From assembly GCA_047967505.1 (NCBI GenBank), contig CM106539.1: a DNA stretch of 64,000 bases; one strand, written 5' to 3'. The position numbers and the translations under genes were made by a program. Position 1 is the stretch's first letter. Every line of letters starts with the position of its first letter. A model generated the notes under the pieces. It worked only from the letters and a program-made list of their open reading frames with translations. It was not told the origin of the DNA and did no database searches. Of the stretch, positions 58,191 through 64,000 are shown piece after piece. The DNA comes from Dipteris shenzhenensis. Taxonomy: Eukaryota > Polypodiophyta > Polypodiopsida > Gleicheniales.

Positions 58191-58627
58191 AATCTCTGCA
58201 GGTAGCACAGCTGGAAAGTGCAAGAGTGCATTGTCTCAGATTGAGACGCCCTTCGTGGTGTGGCAAGAGGGCAATATATGCTGCAGGACAATGCAAAGCC
58301 CTTGGTGATTTTATTTTTCTGATTTGAGGCCATTTCGAGGCCCGTTTTGGAGGCAGAAGTCTCCACAAGTACTGAGAAAAAGGCCTTGTTTTTGCTGTGC
58401 GACCACTGCTCTGCAGGTCGGTGAAAAGTTGCCATAGAAATTACATCGTATGCCTATGCACAGAGATATTGGGAGTTACATAATCATCCTTATTGCCTGT
58501 TGATGCAAAATCGTCACTAGGAAGTGAATGTGTGGTCAAATACCACTTTCATCAGTTTTGCAGATTTGCCCTTGTGAAGTAGAAGCTGTGTTCTTTGCAG
58601 TGACAGAATATTTTGCAGTGTTTTGTA

Positions 58628-61600
58628 ATGGCGTCTGACTCTCTTTCACATATTGTCACTGAAAAGCTTGACAAGAACAACTTCCAAGCATGGAAAATTA
58701 GAATGACGAATTTCCTTATGGGAAAAGGCTATTGGGAGTCCATTATAGGAAATGAAGAACAACCAATTCTCCCTAATGTTCCCAATCAACAGGAAATGCA
58801 GGAATTTAAAGGATGGCATGAGAGAGCCAGAAAAGTTATGTACTGGCTGTCAATCAGTATTTCAGATTCTATGATTGTGCATATTCAGGATGCAAGTATG
58901 CCAAAGGAGGCATGGGATACTTTGGCAAAAATGTATAGCACAAATACGCAAGCCAGGAAAATGCAGCTCAAGCAGGAGTTGCACAATGTGCAGAGAGAAA
59001 ATATGAGCATCAATGACTACCACATGAAGGTCAAGAAAATTGCAAATGCACTTGCTTCCATTGGGTCGCCAGTGGAAGATGATGATTTAGTTTCTGCGAC
59101 CTTGAATGGTCTAGGAAAGGATTATGCACAGTTTTGGACATCCATTTCCGTCCGTGAAAAATTTCTTGATTTTGAGGAGTTGTTTGCTCTTCTAATTTCT
59201 GAAGAGCAGAGAAATGGTGATGCATCTTCTTCAAGAGGAACTTCAAAAGAAACTGTCTTCTACTCAAATGCTGGAAGAGGTAGAGGCAGAGGTAGAGCAG
59301 GCCGATTTGGAGGCCATGGTAGAAATTAGAATATGCAGTAAACTCAAGAAAACCAGTCCTATGGAGGAGGACGTGGTAACTCTAGAGGTAGGGGGAGCCA
59401 AAGAGGTCATGGTGGATGGCAGAGAGGCCAAAATGCAAACAGCAATGTTGACTGCTACTACTGTGGTAAAATGGGTCATATGGCTAAAGACTGCTATAAA
59501 AAGCAAAATGACATCATGAATGGAAAATTGCAACAACGGAATTATGTATTTTCTAGTAGATAGGGTGATGATAGAAATGAGCATCTATTTATGGTGCAGC
59601 ACATGACTAATTCTATGACAAGTGCAGAAGAAAGCAATGATGTGTGGTATGTTGACTCAGGTGCATCAAACCATATGACCAGTCATGCAAAATGGATGCC
59701 GGATGCAAGGAAAATGGAAAAACCAGGATTTGTGGAGACTGGTGATGATATTGCACATCCTATTATGCAGATTGGTAAAATTCCTTTGTCTATGCAGGAT
59801 GGGAAAAAGAAATACATGTCTGATGTATTTCATTCCCGAATATCACCAAGAACCTGGTTTCTATTGGTCAAATGGTTGAGCAGGGCTTGCAGGTCAGATT
59901 TAATCCTCATGGATGCTTTGTTGAGGATATGAAAAATAACGGTCGCTTGATAGCAAAAGGTAAGAAGAAGGGCAGGATGTTTACCTTGGATGCGGACATG
60001 CCTGAATTAGTGCAACAATGTTTGCACATGGGATCGGTGTAGTTGCACATATTGATATCTGGCATAAACGCATTGGTCATGTTAATGTACAGCGACTTAG
60101 ATCAATGCATGCCCAAAATATTGTTGCAGGATTGCCTAAATTCAAGGTTGCAGAAATGCATAAGGTATAAGAAGTCTGTCAATTTGGAAAACAGGCAAGG
60201 AAACCATTTCCTAGACATGCTCAAGAGAGTAAGAAGCCATTGGAATTAATCCACTCTAGACGTAACCTTCAATGCTGTCACCATCATCGCACAGAGGAGT
60301 ACGAGGACGAGCTCGAGCTCGAGCTGAACGAAAACCAGGATCACCCTGCATGAAGCTCCCAATTCCTTCATCCTAGCACCTCCCCTTCCCCCTCCTCGAT
60401 GTCTCTCCCACATGCCTATGGACATTGCCCTCCCTCCCTCCTCTCCCCCTTCCTTTGCTCCCTCCTCTCCCCCTTCTTGGGCCTCCCACACTAGCAAACG
60501 TCTCGCCACGCTTGCCTTCCGAGCTCGTAACGTCTGCCCCCACAACTCCCACATGGCTCACCTCCTCCTTTCCCCTTTCGCTTCCTACCTCTTCGAGGTC
60601 GCAGCGGTTTTTACATAATGAACAGGACTCCCACTGCAGCAATACATGGCATGACACCAAAGGAGGTGTATACTGGTAGGAAACTAGATATTTCTCATTT
60701 GAAAATTTTTGGTTGCATTGCCTATGTTCATGTGCCAGATGAGTTGAGGTCCAAGTTGGATCCAAATGCTGAAAAGTGCATCTTTATTAGTTATTCTCTG
60801 TAGTAGAAAGGGTATAGATGCTATAACCCTTCTACTCATAATTTTACAGTGAGTAGAGATGTTGTTTTTGATGAGATGAGTAGCTGGTATAAATCAATGA
60901 ATGTGATTGATGATGTAGATGCATAAAATGGTAATGCTACACATAATTCACAGTAGCAATCACAAAATATTAGTGGACCTACAGTGTCCTCTAATAGTGG
61001 TTCACATACTTCACCATGGACAGGTAGATTGAGATCAGGAGAATCTCCTCAAAGCAATGCAGATAGTGGTATGCAAGTATCACAAAAAGGAAAAGAGAAG
61101 GTAGATTAGCCCATGTTTGATGTGAATGCAGGTCACTCTTATGTGGATGGTGAATCCAGTGGCTCAGAACAGAGCATTGATGATGAGTTGGGTATTCCTT
61201 CTGTTGTTACACCTTGAGTAAGGAAGACCAGGGATGTTTTGAGAGAACCTGGAAGTGAGCCTATTTTGCACAGGCCTACCAGAGCTAGGTATCCTGTGGA
61301 TAGGCTAAAATATGATGGATTTACAGCCATTCACTATGTCTATATGGTCAAAGTGATATAGGAACCAGAACCCACTTCTTTTGAGCAAGCCATGGGAAAA
61401 GAAAAATGGGAAAAAGCCATGCATGAAGAAATGGATGCCTTGGAAGCAAATGCTACATGGGAATCGGTGCCTTTGCCTAAAGACAAGAATGCAATTGGTT
61501 GTAAGTGGGTTTATAAGGTGAAGCACAATGCAGATGGTTCTGTGAACAGATACAAGGCAAGATTAGTTGTCAAGGGGTATGCACAGACATATGTCATTAA

Positions 61601-62938
61601 TTATGAAGAAACATTCAGTCCGATTGCAAGGATGGCAACTATAAGAGTAGTCATTACTATGACTGCATCAAAGGGATGGTCTTTACATCAAATGGATGTA
61701 AAGAATGCCTTCTTGCATGGTGATTTGCAAGAAGAGGTCTTTATGGAGCAGCCACCAGGTTATGTTCATGCTATTCATCTTGAGTTTGTTTGCATTGAAG
61801 AAATCCTTATATGGCTTGAAGCAAGCACCTGGAGCATGGTCTGACAAGATAGGACAGCACTATTGGCTTTCAGATTTCCAAGGCAGATTTCTCACTTTAT
61901 GTGAGAAAAATAGAGAAAGGTATTATGCTGCTTGTCATTTATGTTGATGATTTGATCATCACAAGTGATAGTGATGAAGATATCCTTCATGTGAAAATGT
62001 TATTGAAGTAGAAGTTTGAGATGAAGGATTTGGGAGAGCTGCGTTATTTCTTGGGCATTGAGGTGATTAGATCACCAAGTGGGATACGGCTCTTACAGAG
62101 GCAGTATGGATTGGACATGCTGTCCAAATATGGGATGACAGGCTATAAGCCTATTTCAATTCCTTTGGAGCAGAATGTGAAGCTGAGCGTAGATGCAGGT
62201 GAGCTTATAGAAGACCCTACTATGTACAGACGCATAGTAGGAAGTTTGATTTATATGACTATTACCAGGCCAGATTTGAGCTATGCTATTGGATTGGTAA
62301 GTCAGTTTATGCAGGCTCCAAGGAAACCACATTTGGATGCAGCTAGACACATACTCAGGTATGTGAAGTCCACATTGCAGTATGGACTATTTTATGAGAT
62401 TGGGGTTCAGATACAGTTGCATGGATACACTGATGCTAATTGGGCTAGTAGTATTTCTGATAGATGATCTACCAGTGTATATGTGTTCTCTTTTGGGAGT
62501 GCTGCAGTCACTTGGAGCAGCAAGAAACAGCCTACAGTTGCCTTGTCGAGCACAGAGGCTGAGTACAGGGGTGCAGCAATGGCTACATGTGAGGTAGCTT
62601 GGTTGCATAAGCTACTTTATGATATGCATCAGTCTAGAGATGGGCCAGTTGTCATTTATTATGACAACATGAGCAGTATACACTTGGCAAATAACCCAGT
62701 TCATGCTAGAACAAAGCACATTGAGGTGCATTATCACTATGTGCGGGAGAAGGTTCTACTAGGTCTTATTAATCTAGTTTATGTCAGCACAGAGGATCAA
62801 GTAGCTGACATATTCACGAAGGCATTAGGCGCAAAGAAGCTGCGCAAGTTCAAAGACCTGCTGGGTGTGCAAGAATTGGGATTGAGCTCAAGGGGGAGTG
62901 TTGAGATATTGAGCTCCACTCATGATATGCCAGGGTGA
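58628..62938 (+). pseudogene. Decayed copia-3 gag-pol with replaced integrase core
   Basis: Gag is open from ATG 58628 ([20 protein letters not shown]) to 59329, then shifts frame. CCHC knuckle CYYCGKMGHMAKDC lies near 59450, protease [13 protein letters not shown] near 59646, and the pre-integrase region near 60050-60200. The integrase core is replaced by unrelated GC-rich DNA (60258-60606). Coding resumes at [19 protein letters not shown] occupies 61392-61990 with AFLHGD and a frame change near 61795; RNase H lies in 62021-62938 with a TGA near 62465. The protein closely resembles copia-2 and more distantly copia-1. Stops include TAGs near 59562 and 60168. Confidence 0.88.
60258..60606. other. 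GC-rich foreign segment replacing the integrase core
   Basis: Homology to the other copia copies stops at CCACTCT (60257) and resumes at TTTACATAATGAACAGG. The roughly 350 bases between are C-rich on the plus strand, contain CTCGAGCTCGAGCTC and CCTCCCTCC tracts, and match no copia sequence, while about 390 bp of integrase are absent. Short frames are open on both strands (for example MPMDIALPPSSPPSFAPSSP) without a known domain. It could be a captured gene or exon fragment, or filler DNA from break repair. Confidence 0.7.
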
Positions 62939-62998
62939 CCATTGTGCATTTATGTCACCGACTTGTCAGCTGCAGATGCGGTTGGTACACCGCCCATG
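62899..62998 (+). repeat. Truncated 3' LTR of copia-3
   Basis: The first ~100 bp of the 353-bp LTR follow the GAGGGGGAG-like tract (AAGGGGGAG). The match ends at CGCCCATG, where an internal RNase H segment begins. Confidence 0.82.
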
Positions 62999-63940
62999 GC
63001 CAGATTTGAGCTATGCTATTTGAGCTATGCTATTGGGTTGGTAAGTCAATTTATGCAAGCTCCAAGGAAACTGCATTTGGATGTAGCTAGACACATATTG
63101 AGGTATGTGAAGTCCACATTGCAGTATGGACTATTTTATGAGACTGGGGTTCAGATACAGTTACATAGATACACTGATGCTCATTGGGCTGGTAGTATTT
63201 CTGATAGAAGATCTACAAGTGGATATGTGTTCTCTTTTGATAGTGCTACAGTCACTTAAAGTAGCTACAGTTGCCTTGTCGAGCACAGAGGCTAAGTACA
63301 GGGGTGCAGCAATGGCTGCATGTGAGGTAGCTTGGTTGCATAAGCTATTTTATGATATGCATCAGTCTATAGATGGGCGAGTTGTCACTTATTATGACAA
63401 CCATGGATGATTTTTTCAAGTTAGTTTCGTTAAGAGACTAAAATTTATATTGGCATCGAACGTTTCTATGCCCTAATAAAAGTAAATGTTTGAAACATTC
63501 GCCAAGATTTGAAACTTTTATGCAAAAAAATTTCGAGTTTCGCCAGAATTTACATTTTTTCCTTCAAAATTCAAAAGAAAAAATATAAAAAAGTACTACG
63601 TTCTACCAATATGGTGAAACTAAAAAAATGAGCTTGAAAACTTTCGCCAAGATGTTATATTAATATATAGCATAGCTTCAATAAAAACATCCCTGGTGAC
63701 AACATGAGGAGTATACACTTGGCAAATAACCCACTCTATCATGCTAGAATAAAGCACATTGAGGTGCATTATCACTATGTGTAGGAGAAGATTCTAGTAG
63801 GTTTTATTGATCCAGTTTATGTCAGCACAGAGGATTAGGTAGCTGACATATTCACGAAGGCATTGGGTGTAGAGAAGCTACGCAAGTTCAAAGACCTGCT
63901 TGGTGTGCAGGAATTGGGATTGAGCTTGAGGGGGGATGAG
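62999..63940 (+). pseudogene. copia RNase H fragment, split by a MITE
   Basis: Sequence from CCAGATTTGAGCTATG onward matches the RNase H region of copia-2 and copia-3, including a 15-base direct duplication (GAGCTATGCTATT) at the junction. It runs to 63401, is interrupted by a 294-bp insertion, and resumes at 63704 to the end of pol (63935) with the polypurine tract TTGAGGGGGG. No LTR follows; unrelated sequence begins with ATGAGCATTTTTTGAG. Confidence 0.8.
63402..63695. mobile_element. hAT-like MITE
   Basis: The left end CATGGATGATTTTTTCAAG and the right end, on the other strand CAGGGATGTTTTTATTGAAG, form imperfect terminal repeats of about 20 bp beginning CA(T/G)GGATG. The flanking octamers are ATGACAAC (63394-63401) and GTGACAAC (63696-63703), an 8-bp duplication with one mismatch. 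Removing the 294 bp plus one octamer restores the copia RNase H sequence. There is no coding capacity. Confidence 0.72.
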
Positions 63941-64000
63941 CATTTTTTGAGCAAAATCTTCTGAGAGTCCGAGTGAAGGAAAAAAAAAAGCTTCCAACTA
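63941..64000. other. Window end, unassigned sequence
   Basis: Follows the copia polypurine tract but is not an LTR of this family; ends in an A-run. Confidence 0.4.

Overview
This is plant nuclear DNA, AT-rich and dense in transposable elements. Supporting signs are two-gene CACTA (En/Spm) transposons with TNP2-type transposases, Ty1/copia elements primed by initiator tRNA-Met, a Mutator-like element, plant-type DUF4283 LINE debris, and GT-AG introns with T-rich acceptors. The low gene density and deep nesting suggest a large repeat-rich genome, but the species cannot be told from the sequence. I see no intact ordinary host gene, rRNA, convincing tRNA or CRISPR array. All alignments were done by eye.

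Layout. 1-6.4 kb: mostly unique AT-rich DNA with one GC-rich island (about 1.60-2.06 kb). 6400-17241: CACTA element 1 (10.8 kb, 3-bp duplication GTG). Its TNP2-like transposase runs on the minus strand and its second (TNPA/Ptta-type) gene on the plus strand, diverging from a shared promoter region. 17.2-26 kb: an unfamiliar multi-intron transposase-like pseudogene (18.06-20.99 kb), a broken histone H3-like gene with an ARTK start and an acidic insert (21.57-22.39 kb), a GC-rich foldback cluster (22.68-23.18 kb), and a three-exon minus-strand gene of unknown function (24.4-25.9 kb). 26-28.6 kb: repeats without genes. 28.65-39.3 kb: an old plus-strand TNP2 remnant split by CACTA element 2 (29454-38492, duplication TAA), which is itself split by a 2.0-kb MULE (35275-37281, 9-bp duplication). 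39.6-40.6 kb: a roughly 180-bp satellite-like array. 41848-47334: a young copia element with LTRs identical by eye and one nonsense codon. 47.3-50.5 kb: TATATG microsatellite and purine-rich tandem repeats. 51.9-53.6 kb: LINE debris holding a solo copia LTR. 53.8-64.0 kb: a chain of decayed copia copies that share LTRs, with one GC-rich replacement segment and one hAT-like MITE.

How the parts fit together. In the CACTA elements one palindrome family (core TCGCTATATAGCGA) lies at both ends and again between the two divergent genes. This suggests that one element-encoded DNA-binding protein acts both in transposition and on its own promoter. A long array of GCATAAGC-type units fills an intron of the plus-strand gene in both copies. 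The H3-like pseudogene beside an unclassified transposase-like gene is the most unexpected observation. Many nonsense codons here look like C-to-T changes (CAG to TAG, CGA to TGA), as expected for decay of methylated repeats.
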